Source: a virus
Length of the DNA stretch: 27,333 nt
Reading direction: 5' to 3' (one strand)
Virus record (IMG/VR): IMGVR_UViG_3300005466_000060
Span: 1-27,333 of that record
Below the pieces are notes generated by a model that worked only from the letters and a program-made list of their open reading frames with translations, had not been told where the DNA came from and ran no database searches. The position numbers and the translations under genes were made by a program. This document shows, one piece after another, positions 12,979-19,772 of the stretch (its first letter is position 1; each line of letters opens with the position of its first letter).

Positions 12979-13187
12979 GGTATCAGCAGGGTTAGAAGTG
13001 CGATGATTGTCCAGACCACCGGGCCGGCGAAGAAGAAAATATAAAAGCAAGCCTTGGCCCCGTTCATGTTGATCTCACGGCCCTTCAGGCTCAGGAGATA
13101 CGCGTAAGCCCTGTGAGCGCGGCGGTAGATCCTGCCGGTGAAGCTGAAGCGCTTAGGTAAAGCGAAGGCGTAAAGGAGATAGTTCAT
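12975..13187 (-). CDS. Small membrane protein, 70 aa
   Basis: A basic, Tyr-rich first half (RIYRRAHRAYAYLLSLKGRE) precedes one or two hydrophobic segments at 46-69 (CFYIFFFAGPVVWTIIALLTLLI). ATGA overlaps at both ends. An internal ATG at 13067 would give a 30-residue single-span protein. Function unknown. Confidence 0.55.
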   Translation of the reverse strand: MNYLLYAFALPKRFSFTGRIYRRAHRAYAYLLSLKGREINMNGAKACFYIFFFAGPVVWTIIALLTLLIP

Positions 13188-13546
13188 TGTGGTATCAGGG
13201 TTGGTGTTTCGTAAATATTACCGATCACGCGAATGTTTGTATCCCACCCGCCGATCGCGCCAGTGGCGAATACTTTAACCACGCGAGTCAAATTGTATCG
13301 AGCTGGATAACCTTTTGATGCGTCTGGCTCAAGATCGTAGCGTATTATATCGCCCTCCCATATCTGCTTGCCAGCCACGTCCTTCCAATCGATCATTTGC
13401 ATGATCTCCCAGTCAACCGACGTGTAGCTTTTCATCTTCTCGTGGAACTGGCCGACCACACCGTCGAAGCGAACAACATACGTATGCTCTTTCGGGTAGT
13501 GCATTTGCTTGCCATCCCATGCGCGAAACCTAAGTTCTCTTTTCAT
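13184..13546 (-). CDS. YopX family protein (120 aa)
   Basis: The N-terminus KRELRFRAWDGKQMHYP, the middle (LMQYTG-like position here MQMIDWKDVAGKQIWEGDII) and the end (VIGNIYETPTLI) are the hallmarks of the YopX family, common in phages and prophages of Firmicutes and Bacteroidota. The molecular role is not known. I chose the ATG at 13546, which overlaps the exonuclease stop by ATGA, rather than an upstream start in that gene. Confidence 0.85.
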   Translation of the reverse strand: MKRELRFRAWDGKQMHYPKEHTYVVRFDGVVGQFHEKMKSYTSVDWEIMQMIDWKDVAGKQIWEGDIIRYDLEPDASKGYPARYNLTRVVKVFATGAIGGWDTNIRVIGNIYETPTLIPQ

Positions 13547-14235
13547 GATAGTGCGTTTAAGAATTCCCGGCAATCTTTCACGCGCTGGTAGACCTTGCCG
13601 ATGATCTCCGGTGACGCCTTGAATTCCATCCCGATGTGGCGTTTCTCATTCGGAATATCATTATAAAGACTGATTCTATCAATCTCTGCGCATGCCTCTC
13701 CATATGCCTGAGTGTTACTATCATCAAGCCCGAGTCCGAGATCATACATCAATTTACGTTTACGGCTATCTATAAGCGGATCAGGCGTATCGATAAGAAC
13801 ATAGTCCACACTTGCCAGGTCACGCCCAGTCAGATCCATATACCCACGAACCTGGTATTCATAGGACTTGTTAATCGGCTTATAGAGTACCATATAAAAT
13901 GTGTATATATCCCAGGAAGATTTTATGTCTCGTACTCTTTCACTGGTTATAATGTCAGGAGTACCGATAATGAAATCGTTTTCAAACGTCTGTTGGTTCT
14001 TGACAAAGAACTGCTTTTTGAGGCGGGAGAGTAGAGTTATGCCGCTCTCCTCTACCATCAAACCCTTCTGTATATACCGGTTCTCTATCTCCTGCTTTCG
14101 TCCGTACGTCTCATCAATCCAGCATTCGAGAAGGTGTTTTTTGCACGTCTCGCCCAGGCCGGTGCCACTCCGGGGATCGGTCATTATGTCGCCCAGGGAC
14201 GAACAATGAAATTTGTAGTCGTCGAATTTCCCCAT
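13543..14235 (-). CDS. YqaJ-type PD-(D/E)XK exonuclease, recombination partner of RecT (230 aa)
   Basis: The catalytic core of the lambda-exonuclease/YqaJ superfamily is visible: a Glu pair near 62-63 (GLMVEESG), IIGTPDII with Asp94, and VRDIKSS with Asp103 and Lys105, followed by a helical part with YEYQVRGYMDL (about 125-135), the Gln-containing motif. It should chew 5' ends of double-stranded DNA to give 3' single strands for RecT. It starts within one base of the recT stop (TAATG), confirming the RecE/RecT-like module. Confidence 0.85.
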   Translation of the reverse strand: MGKFDDYKFHCSSLGDIMTDPRSGTGLGETCKKHLLECWIDETYGRKQEIENRYIQKGLMVEESGITLLSRLKKQFFVKNQQTFENDFIIGTPDIITSERVRDIKSSWDIYTFYMVLYKPINKSYEYQVRGYMDLTGRDLASVDYVLIDTPDPLIDSRKRKLMYDLGLGLDDSNTQAYGEACAEIDRISLYNDIPNEKRHIGMEFKASPEIIGKVYQRVKDCREFLNALS

Positions 14236-15113
14236 TACTTTTTGGCTTTGAGTTCATCCATCTTTACTGTGTATAGGTCAATCTGCGAGTCCTTAACGAA
14301 AGGCTCCAGCGCCTTAAGTTCATCCATAGTCTTAGCATCTTGGATCATTAGTATCACGCGCTCAGACTCGTGGTCGATCTGGTCGGGCTCGTTATCGACA
14401 TAAGTAATATCGGTGGCGTCTTCGTTGTTGACAACCGATTGATCGATGGTAACCGCGCGCTGCATCTCGACTGAAAGAGGACCCCACTTCGAAAGATTTG
14501 CCTTGATTACCGTCTTGATGGCCATCGCGTCAAAGTCGTCTTTCCATAACCCAAATCCTTTCTTATAGGTCTGGCTGTATTTAAGCCCGTGGGCCTTGAG
14601 TTGATCCACCGTAGAATAAAGTGTCTTTTGAAAGCCATTCAGGAGTTCGAAATACGACGCATATCCAATGATCTTCTCAGACGTTTTCTTAGTGAAATCG
14701 AAAGTGAAGCCGGTGAGCGGATTTTCTTCCACGAGCTGGCCTTCATAGATCGGCGTGGCCGATAGTGTGCGGTACATGCCAGACCGCTGCGCAAGCTGAA
14801 TGAACCCCTTATAGCCCATCTGAAATTGGGCCACCTGCTTATATGTTCCGTCCTTCTGACGTTGATTGTAGGGCACAATGTAGGCAAACCCAAGGTTGTT
14901 ATTCAGCGGCAGGTCCAGCGTCGCGGCTACTGCGGCAGAATGATAGATGCTGTGTGGATCGGCGTTGGCCAACAGCGCGTTCGACGCGACGATCTGAAGC
15001 ACCGACGTGATGAATTGCGGTGCCCTCTTGCCCAGCATTTCCTGGAATTTGTTCCGGACCTCATCGCGAGCGAAAAGGTTCTTTGTTGTAAGTTGTTGTG
15101 TTGGTTCGCTCAT
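14235..15113 (-). CDS. recT: RecT-family single-strand annealing protein (292 aa)
   Basis: Length and sequence match phage RecT: an N-terminal MLGKRAPQFITSVLQIV, then TLDLPLNNNLGFAYIVPYN, FQMGYKGFIQLAQRSGMYRT, and WKDDFDAMAIKTVIKANLSKWG. It binds ssDNA produced by the adjacent exonuclease and anneals complementary strands, serving phage recombination and repair. The C-terminal 50 residues are acidic and helical as in other RecTs. It is the best-conserved gene of the second leftward operon. The 43 nt upstream are AT-rich but no clear promoter is seen. Confidence 0.95.
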   Translation of the reverse strand: MSEPTQQLTTKNLFARDEVRNKFQEMLGKRAPQFITSVLQIVASNALLANADPHSIYHSAAVAATLDLPLNNNLGFAYIVPYNQRQKDGTYKQVAQFQMGYKGFIQLAQRSGMYRTLSATPIYEGQLVEENPLTGFTFDFTKKTSEKIIGYASYFELLNGFQKTLYSTVDQLKAHGLKYSQTYKKGFGLWKDDFDAMAIKTVIKANLSKWGPLSVEMQRAVTIDQSVVNNEDATDITYVDNEPDQIDHESERVILMIQDAKTMDELKALEPFVKDSQIDLYTVKMDELKAKK

Positions 15114-15156
15114 AATATTTTTATACTAATTTAAACAAAATAGCTGACAGGTTGTG

Positions 15157-15354
15157 TCACTTAACACGTTCTAATTTATAACCTATCGCCTCCATGTTCG
15201 CGCCGGTTCCGCTCGTCTTCCAGAACAGTTTCCCGCCTACGTGTATGAAGCGTGCGCACACGTGGGAGATTACCATGTCCTTGGTGGGCTCATGCCTGGT
15301 AACTACGCGCACCGCGTCGCCAGTCTTAAGGTCGTGTCCGTTGAATAGCTTCAT
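15157..15354 (-). CDS. Small hypothetical protein, 65 aa
   Basis: Strand-rich and basic, with a GDAVRVVTRHE and GGKLFWKTSGTG pattern suggesting a small barrel fold. ATGA overlap with the upstream gene. Not recognised. Confidence 0.6.
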   Translation of the reverse strand: MKLFNGHDLKTGDAVRVVTRHEPTKDMVISHVCARFIHVGGKLFWKTSGTGANMEAIGYKLERVK

Positions 15355-15551
15355 TGTGGAATATGGATAAAATTGTTTGCTGTTGCGAATGGGACAGTGC
15401 CATCTTTGTTTTTCTCATAGCAATCGTTTCCTTGTATTTCTCCGAAATTGTGAGAATGACCGTCATAGCCAACATATACACCGCTCACATCCTTCATTGC
15501 ATCAAGCCAATACCTCTGGCCAACAATAAGATCGTTTTTTTCTTCTTTCAT
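15351..15551 (-). CDS. Small hypothetical protein, 66 aa
   Basis: A strand-rich soluble protein, VGQRYWLDAMKDVSGVYVGY followed by polar loops. ATGA overlaps at both ends. Not recognised. Confidence 0.6.
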   Translation of the reverse strand: MKEEKNDLIVGQRYWLDAMKDVSGVYVGYDGHSHNFGEIQGNDCYEKNKDGTVPFATANNFIHIPQ

Positions 15552-15889
15552 GGTTTCACCTTTTTAAGAGTTTCTAGCGCTTCTTTTACCGCGAGGACTA
15601 AGCCCTCGCGATTGATGTTAGCGTCGAGAGCTAATTGAGCCTGGTTCTTCAGGTTATACAGCCTCGTGATCAGTTCCTGTTTGGTTGCTATCGACCCTAA
15701 ATAATTGGACTCCTGAATCTCCACGATGCCCATTGACGCATCGCTTTTTATAGCGTCTTCCAACAGATGAATCGTTCCCACCGTTGACGCCAACATGGGT
15801 TCTCGCGTTAAATCTGTTATCGTATCCTGTAAATGCTCTATCTGCTGGATCGCATCGTGCAGGACCTCCTGCATTTTTATCTTTATCAT
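15548..15889 (-). CDS. Helical hypothetical protein, 113 aa
   Basis: The frame extends upstream into the preceding gene, but the ATG at 15889 (MIKIKMQEVLHDAIQQIEHL) is preferred as it follows the upstream stop by 19 nt. The protein is almost all alpha with long heptad-like stretches, probably oligomeric. Not recognised. Confidence 0.6.
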   Translation of the reverse strand: MIKIKMQEVLHDAIQQIEHLQDTITDLTREPMLASTVGTIHLLEDAIKSDASMGIVEIQESNYLGSIATKQELITRLYNLKNQAQLALDANINREGLVLAVKEALETLKKVKP

Positions 15890-15908
15890 GCTTTTTCGGT
15901 TAGTTCGT

Positions 15909-16172
15909 TTATCCAAATGCCTCATCAGAGAAAGGATGAATGTCGTCCGTCCGATCATCATTTTGGCGAGACAGGATAGCGGCCTCATTCACGGTTATAA
16001 CATCCGGATTTTTGTACCTAAGCTTTCGCGCCTGGATCTCAGCTGCGCTTCGATTTTCAAATATCATCGCTCCGGTTACATCGGTCGCCCACCAAAGGGA
16101 TTTAGTCCGACGGCGATCTACGAGGAAAAGAGCTATTCCGCTGTGTCCCTCAGTTGTTACTACATATCCCAT
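15909..16172 (-). CDS. Hypothetical protein, 87 aa
   Basis: Small alpha/beta protein, with GYVVTTEGHSGIALFLVDRR at the start and a RSAAEIQARKLRYKNPDVI helix in the middle. The stop of the next upstream gene direction lies 2 nt away. Not recognised. Confidence 0.6.
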   Translation of the reverse strand: MGYVVTTEGHSGIALFLVDRRRTKSLWWATDVTGAMIFENRSAAEIQARKLRYKNPDVITVNEAAILSRQNDDRTDDIHPFSDEAFG

Positions 16173-16174
16173 AT

Positions 16175-16366
16175 TTATGCGTTGTCTGTTAAAAATTTAA
16201 TCTCTTTGTCTACTGCTTCCAGCTTCGCGCTGAACTCCTCAATCTGCGTCTCGTTGCCGCTGTTGTACGCCAGATACAGGATCGCGGCGATGAACGAGCG
16301 CGAGGTCTCAAGGCTCGAAAGCTTCTCTGAAAGATCCCAGGCCGGCGTGAGGAGCGTTAGTGTCAT
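16175..16366 (-). CDS. Small helical hypothetical protein, 63 aa
   Basis: The ATG at 16366 (MTLTLLTPAWDLSEKL) abuts the upstream stop, so it is preferred over a longer frame. Two helices, the second strongly charged (EFSAKLEAVDKEIKFL). Not recognised. Confidence 0.55.
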   Translation of the reverse strand: MTLTLLTPAWDLSEKLSSLETSRSFIAAILYLAYNSGNETQIEEFSAKLEAVDKEIKFLTDNA

Positions 16367-16368
16367 GG

Positions 16369-16557
16369 CTAATCGTTGTTTGCGTGATGATACCCAGGCT
16401 TGTTCGGGCGGTCGCAGAAATATTCCATTTCCCAAGGTCCGTACGCGTCTCTGAACTCCCATTCAGTTTCAAAATTTTCGCGCTTCGGCTTACATGCCTG
16501 CATGCGAGTCTCAAAATTTGATAGCTCCTTCTCGTATAGTTCCATGATCGTATCCAT
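16369..16557 (-). CDS. Small acidic hypothetical protein, 62 aa
   Basis: Helical start (MELYEKELSNFETRMQACK) and an aromatic end (WEMEYFCDRPNKPGYHH). Start overlaps the upstream stop by one base (TAATG). Not recognised. Confidence 0.55.
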   Translation of the reverse strand: MDTIMELYEKELSNFETRMQACKPKRENFETEWEFRDAYGPWEMEYFCDRPNKPGYHHANND

Positions 16558-16697
16558 TACAGTTTTGTTATGGTGAATAATGTGAAGCCGGATGGGGCCT
16601 CGGGGAGCTCAGAGCCTTCAATTTCAACATAGTCATATTGCCATGTTTTGAAAGCCCCATTCTCTGATCTGTACTTGCGGAAGATATAGCGGTTCAT
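16557..16697 (-). CDS. Micro-gene, 46-aa hypothetical protein
   Basis: ATG at 16697, stop TAA sharing one base with the next ATG (TAATG). The residues are strand-like and rich in aromatics (NRYIFRKYRSENGAFKTWQ). The tight junction is the main support for its being translated. Confidence 0.5.
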   Translation of the reverse strand: MNRYIFRKYRSENGAFKTWQYDYVEIEGSELPEAPSGFTLFTITKL

Positions 16698-16707
16698 GTC
16701 TGTAGAT

Positions 16708-16803
16708 TTAAATGGTGAAAGATAAGATCAGGACGATTGCGCCGGCGATCGCGACGAGCGCACTGAGATCCTGGCGGAGGTAGAATTTGATGTAGGTTTT
16801 CAT
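16708..16803 (-). CDS. Micro-gene, 31-aa single-span membrane protein
   Basis: The ATG at 16803 overlaps the upstream stop (ATGA). The product is a basic N-terminus (MKTYIKFYLRQD) followed by one hydrophobic helix (LSALVAIAGAIVLILSFTI) ending at the stop. Such tiny membrane proteins are common in phage early operons and usually missed by annotation. Confidence 0.5.
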   Translation of the reverse strand: MKTYIKFYLRQDLSALVAIAGAIVLILSFTI

Positions 16804-17006
16804 TTTTCTGAAAGTGAGATAAGTCTTGATCTGAATGTGTATAGCTGTGTTTGGAGCTCAAAAAGGTCATTTTCGTCGTTGATTTTATCAACCACGTTTT
16901 GCGACGTTCTTTTCTTACGCGCCCTATCATGAGCCTTGTTAACCATTTCCAGGTGGCGCTCGATTGAGCGTTGCGCTGCAAGTCTATAGTCTGATGGATT
17001 TTTCAT
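16800..17006 (-). CDS. Small charged helical protein, 68 aa
   Basis: Highly charged, helical throughout (AQRSIERHLEMVNKAHDRAR; DENDLFELQTQLYTFRSRL), likely a coiled coil. Overlaps the micro membrane gene by ATGA. Not recognised. Confidence 0.55.
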   Translation of the reverse strand: MKNPSDYRLAAQRSIERHLEMVNKAHDRARKKRTSQNVVDKINDENDLFELQTQLYTFRSRLISLSEK

Positions 17007-17017
17007 TGTAGTTTGGT

Positions 17018-17296
17018 TTAAAATTGACCGTCGTTAGTTGTGTTGATGCGTATGTGAACGTTGAAGTACTTGCCGTTCTCGATCTTTACAAAAGGCTTTA
17101 AGAAGTGGCAATGTGTAGCGAATTTGTAAGCTGCCAATTCATCAGTAAACACCACCTGCATCCTCCCATCTTCAACGAAAGCGCTATCAACAGCGAAAGG
17201 GTTCATGCCGTTAGCTTTGTGTGCGTCAGCCAAGATCGTGGTCAAAGCCGCTTTAGTTTTTTCGTTGCAATTAAACCAGTCGATGTTCAACTTCAT
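17018..17296 (-). CDS. First gene of the leftward operon, hypothetical (92 aa)
   Basis: Small alpha/beta protein (KTKAALTTILADAHKANG; RMQVVFTDELAAYKFA). It directly follows the leftward promoter/operator at 17319-17349 with a leader of about 20 nt, so it should be one of the first proteins made from this arm. Not recognised. Confidence 0.6.
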   Translation of the reverse strand: MKLNIDWFNCNEKTKAALTTILADAHKANGMNPFAVDSAFVEDGRMQVVFTDELAAYKFATHCHFLKPFVKIENGKYFNVHIRINTTNDGQF

Positions 17297-17318
17297 ATTG
17301 TTTACCGTTTGTGTGATA

Positions 17319-17349
17319 CAAAGATATACGAACGTATATCGACATGCAA
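17319..17349 (-). promoter_or_regulatory. Leftward promoter of the recombination operon
   Basis: Minus-strand TTG (plus 17347-17349), 20-nt spacer, TATCTTTG (plus 17319-17326), exact -7 consensus. The operator 17323-17340 overlaps the -7 element by four bases. Confidence 0.7.
17323..17340. promoter_or_regulatory. Palindromic operator, left copy
   Basis: GATATACG-AA-CGTATATC is a perfect 8-bp inverted repeat with a 2-bp centre. It is placed to block the leftward promoter and is nearly the same sequence as the right copy at 17415-17430. Confidence 0.65.
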
Positions 17350-17402
17350 GCTTTCACGATAAAATATTTTCAGATTTATTTTTAACGAAAGTTAGCCGAA
17401 GG

Positions 17403-17435
17403 TTTGGAATTGCAATATATGTTCATATATCTTTG
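17403..17435 (+). promoter_or_regulatory. Rightward promoter of the RHH-like regulator gene
   Basis: TTTG (17403-17406), 21-nt spacer, TATCTTTG (17428-17435), both exact consensus. The ATG at 17441 lies 5 nt after the -7 element, implying a leaderless or near-leaderless mRNA. Confidence 0.7.
17415..17430. promoter_or_regulatory. Palindromic operator, right copy
   Basis: ATATATG-TT-CATATAT is a perfect 7-bp inverted repeat with a 2-bp centre, overlapping the -7 element by three bases. Aligned with the left copy through the -7 box, 19 of 22 positions are identical. Confidence 0.65.
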
Positions 17436-17440
17436 TGCGC

Positions 17441-17587
17441 ATGGAGAGAGAACGAATAACCTGCGTTTGCGGTCCGAGGCTTAAAAAAGCTTACGAAAAA
17501 GCCGCAAAAAAGGCTGAAAAGACACTTTCGCAATACGTTGCGCAAGTGTTGCAGGAGCACGCAGAATTGAAAGGGATTAAGGAATAG
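17441..17587 (+). CDS. Ribbon-helix-helix-like small regulator (48 aa)
   Basis: The pattern is that of an Arc/CopG-type fold: a short strand (RITCVC), then helix 1 (RLKKAYEKAAKKAEKT), a turn, and helix 2 (LSQYVAQVLQEHAEL). RHH proteins bind palindromic DNA as dimers through the strand. Its own promoter and the opposing leftward promoter carry matching palindromes, so it is the natural candidate for a repressor of both arms. The strand is short and contains two Cys, so the fold call is moderate. Confidence 0.6.
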   Translation: MERERITCVCGPRLKKAYEKAAKKAEKTLSQYVAQVLQEHAELKGIKE

Positions 17588-18063
17588 CCCCGGCCCGGAG
17601 TTATAGGGGGTCTTCTCTGGGTTGGGGTTTGAAATATTGGATGGGGTGACGCTCGCATAAAGCCGGAAAAGGTCAGTCTATGATGGTCGAAGGCGGGTAA
17701 ATCGGAATGAGATCGTTCCCATTCGAGTGACGGGAGGCGGTGCATACTACGGACTCGATCCGAGGCGGCACGGCGAACCGCCCGACGTCACGAAGCATTG
17801 AAGAGATACTGCCGGAATTATCTGCCGGAGGAAGGTCGCGGGACAAGATTACAAAGCGGTAGTGGCACCACTCAAGACCACAGTCCCAACGTTCTGGTCC
17901 GTCGTTAAATGGACCCCGGGGATCACACCCCGGTTACTTGAAACCTTAGATGCGCGGAGGAAGAAGAGAAAGAAACCGCCTCGAAAGAGTAGGTAGTAAT
18001 AGGGTGCCGAGGTCGCTTTATGTAGAAGTGGAGCGCCCCGGTTTTTAAAGTAAATTGAAGAGG
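17588..18063 (+). other. GC-rich, hairpin-dense stretch without a convincing gene
   Basis: No frame with an ATG start stays open beyond about 45 codons. The stretch holds many perfect short inverted repeats: GTGACG/CGTCAC (17727-17732 and 17786-17791) enclosing GGA/TCC and GGCGG/CCGCC (17764-17768 and 17778-17782), then AGTGG/CCACT, GGTCC/GGACC (17896-17900 and 17911-17915) and CCGGGG/CCCCGG (17916-17921 and 17928-17933). It may be a structured RNA in the 3' part of the regulator transcript, or a decayed gene, since fragments such as SRSIEEILPELSAGG appear in shifted frames. Confidence 0.4.
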
Positions 18064-18285
18064 ATGAGGAAATGGATTTCAATTAATGATCGATTGCCTA
18101 AGATGGGCAAGCTCGTCATTTGTGGCAACATAACCGACGATTGGGTCGTAGCCGGTCAAATAGGATACGATCATAACTGGTATAACCAATTCGAAGATCA
18201 CACATCAGATGCTGCAATACAACCAACACACTGGCGCCCGATGCCATCATTCCAAGGTCCGACCGATAACTATATAAAACCATGA
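18064..18285 (+). CDS. DUF551 family protein (73 aa)
   Basis: The N-terminus RKWISINDRLPKMGK and the C-terminus IQPTHWRPMPS are the hallmarks of DUF551, a small domain common in phages, often near other small early genes, with no known function. I use the ATG at 18064; a TTG at 18055 in the same frame is less likely. ATGA overlap with the next gene. Confidence 0.85.
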   Translation: MRKWISINDRLPKMGKLVICGNITDDWVVAGQIGYDHNWYNQFEDHTSDAAIQPTHWRPMPSFQGPTDNYIKP

Positions 18286-18512
18286 CAAAAACGGCAGAGG
18301 AGTTTGTAAGAGAGTCGTGCCACATTACGGACGACACGGTAATATCGAATATTTCCGATGCAATAGGGGCGGCAGAGGCATTCGCCGCCCAGGAGGTCGA
18401 GGCGTTTAAGGACAAGTTAAGGACCGCTATAATGTATGCGGACGATGACGGAAGTTCGAGATACAGAGAAGGTATGAAATCAGTTCTCGACTTAATCGAC
18501 ATAGTGAAATGA
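18282..18512 (+). CDS. Helical hypothetical protein, 76 aa
   Basis: Acidic, helical (AIGAAEAFAAQEVEAFKDKL), no motif recognised. ATGA-coupled to both neighbours. Confidence 0.6.
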   Translation: MTKTAEEFVRESCHITDDTVISNISDAIGAAEAFAAQEVEAFKDKLRTAIMYADDDGSSRYREGMKSVLDLIDIVK

Positions 18513-18622
18513 GCGAGAAATTAGCAAACTTGAAACGTGAGTCGTGGATCAGAAATGTGATGCGCGTTCTTTCGTATTCACGCGATAAAGCAGAGGAAGC
18601 ATATAACCGGATATTCAAATGA
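18509..18622 (+). CDS. Micro-gene, 37-aa basic helical protein
   Basis: ATG at 18509 overlaps the upstream stop and its own stop overlaps the next ATG, both as ATGA. The product is helical and basic (LKRESWIRNVMRVLSYSRDK). The perfect double coupling supports translation. Confidence 0.5.
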   Translation: MSEKLANLKRESWIRNVMRVLSYSRDKAEEAYNRIFK

Positions 18623-18900
18623 GCGACCAGAACACAACACTTCGGCCCGAAAGCCCGCTGAATCAGAAAGGCCCGATCTGGCAGCAGATAGCAAAAAGCG
18701 CTGAAGCTGATTACGCTGAGTTTGGTGATACTGGAAGCGAGACGAGGGCCAATATCCTCGGACGCACTGACCAAGACAAGATCGCCACGAACAGGACCGT
18801 GGAGGAGGCTATTAAAATATTGAATCTTTATGCTTGGATGCTCGATACCAACGAAGACCGAGACACGTTAATCAAAGAACTCGAAAAACTGAGAAGATAA
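18619..18900 (+). CDS. Hypothetical protein, 93 aa
   Basis: Polar N-terminus and a helical C-terminal half (VEEAIKILNLYAWMLDTN...LIKELEKL). Stops 2 nt before the next gene. Not recognised. Confidence 0.6.
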   Translation: MSDQNTTLRPESPLNQKGPIWQQIAKSAEADYAEFGDTGSETRANILGRTDQDKIATNRTVEEAIKILNLYAWMLDTNEDRDTLIKELEKLRR

Positions 18901-18902
18901 AT

Positions 18903-19103
18903 ATGAAAGAAGAACTCGAAAAAGAAAAGATCCGCCTCGAAGCCGCTATCAAACTGCACGATGACCGTCACCAGGAAGCGGTCAAGATCGCTAACGTATT
19001 CCGGAAGCAGCTCAAAGGAATAGAACGGGCGCTCGCGGCTTATGAAGAGCCTACGCAGGCTGAGGTTGCGCAGGGCATTTCGGAGGGTCTTCAGAATGGC
19101 TAG
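18903..19103 (+). CDS. Coiled-coil hypothetical protein, 66 aa
   Basis: A single long amphipathic helix (EELEKEKIRLEAAIKLHDDR, VFRKQLKGIERALAAYEE) with heptad spacing. The ATG at 18903 sits just after the upstream stop. Overlaps the next gene by 8 nt. Confidence 0.6.
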   Translation: MKEELEKEKIRLEAAIKLHDDRHQEAVKIANVFRKQLKGIERALAAYEEPTQAEVAQGISEGLQNG

Positions 19104-19761
19104 AGTTCCCGTTATTGCTCCAGGGCCTTCGATATTCATATACGGCATTATCTACGAGGATAAGACCACCGAGTACATCCCGTTTCGGAATGAAGCAACT
19201 GAAAAGCTATGGAGGTTTGAAAACAATCCTATGATTCAGATCAGCGATACCATTTTAATGAATGGAGATCCTGATGATTTGGTCGGCGTTTTTTCATGGA
19301 AGTTTCCGCAAAAGACCGGCATGACAAAGACTATAGTCATGAATTACATTCATCGTAATCGCCTGTCAAAGCCAGATATTTATAACTTCTATCGTTTCAA
19401 TAAGCGTAGGATTCATTTCATGGATTGGTCTGACGCCGGGCATAAAGGTATTCGTGATTTTATAATTCGCTGCTGCGATCACTGCGGCATGAAATACAAT
19501 AATGATCCTGAGCACATAATCGCGGCAAATCAGTTCGTCGCCAAAAGACACGTCTACGTATCGTACATTAACGACGTGATAAAGCCATGTCTCGAATTAC
19601 TGGAGGGGCCGATGTGGGAGGAAGTCAGGCATGATGCCGGATATACTCGAGCATTGCCGGGGATCAAAGCCCAGGGGCTCTATAACTACATTCCGTTTTG
19701 CTTAGAAAGAATGATGATGCAGTATGTCAGTCATAGAAAATTAAACTGTATTGATATTTAG
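19096..19761 (+). CDS. Hypothetical protein at the head of the glycan island, 221 aa
   Basis: I use the ATG at 19096 (MARVPVIAPGPSIFIYG). The protein is soluble alpha/beta, with YEDKTTEYIPFRNEATEKLW near the start, FSWKFPQKTGMTKTIV in the middle and PFCLERMMMQYVSHRKLN at the end. The end resembles the C-terminal segment of some phage or capsule glycosyltransferase-like proteins (FILERLF type), which together with its position suggests a role in the glycan island, but I cannot confirm a family. It contains a Cys pair (RCCDHCG) near residue 131. Confidence 0.6.
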   Translation: MARVPVIAPGPSIFIYGIIYEDKTTEYIPFRNEATEKLWRFENNPMIQISDTILMNGDPDDLVGVFSWKFPQKTGMTKTIVMNYIHRNRLSKPDIYNFYRFNKRRIHFMDWSDAGHKGIRDFIIRCCDHCGMKYNNDPEHIIAANQFVAKRHVYVSYINDVIKPCLELLEGPMWEEVRHDAGYTRALPGIKAQGLYNYIPFCLERMMMQYVSHRKLNCIDI

Positions 19762-19772
19762 AATACATTTTT

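Noticed and set aside
17491-17745. 84-codon minus-strand frame opposite the RHH-like gene
   Set aside because: Composition is that of a shadow frame and it would be antisense to a gene with its own promoter.
17720-17933. Group I or group II intron
   Set aside because: A short CTACGGACT match to phage group I introns and several stems were noticed, but no P3-P7 core, domain V or split gene could be assembled.
17849-18082. 77-codon minus-strand frame over the hairpin region
   Set aside because: Low-complexity Ser and Phe runs produced by purine-rich sequence on the other strand; no coupling to any gene.
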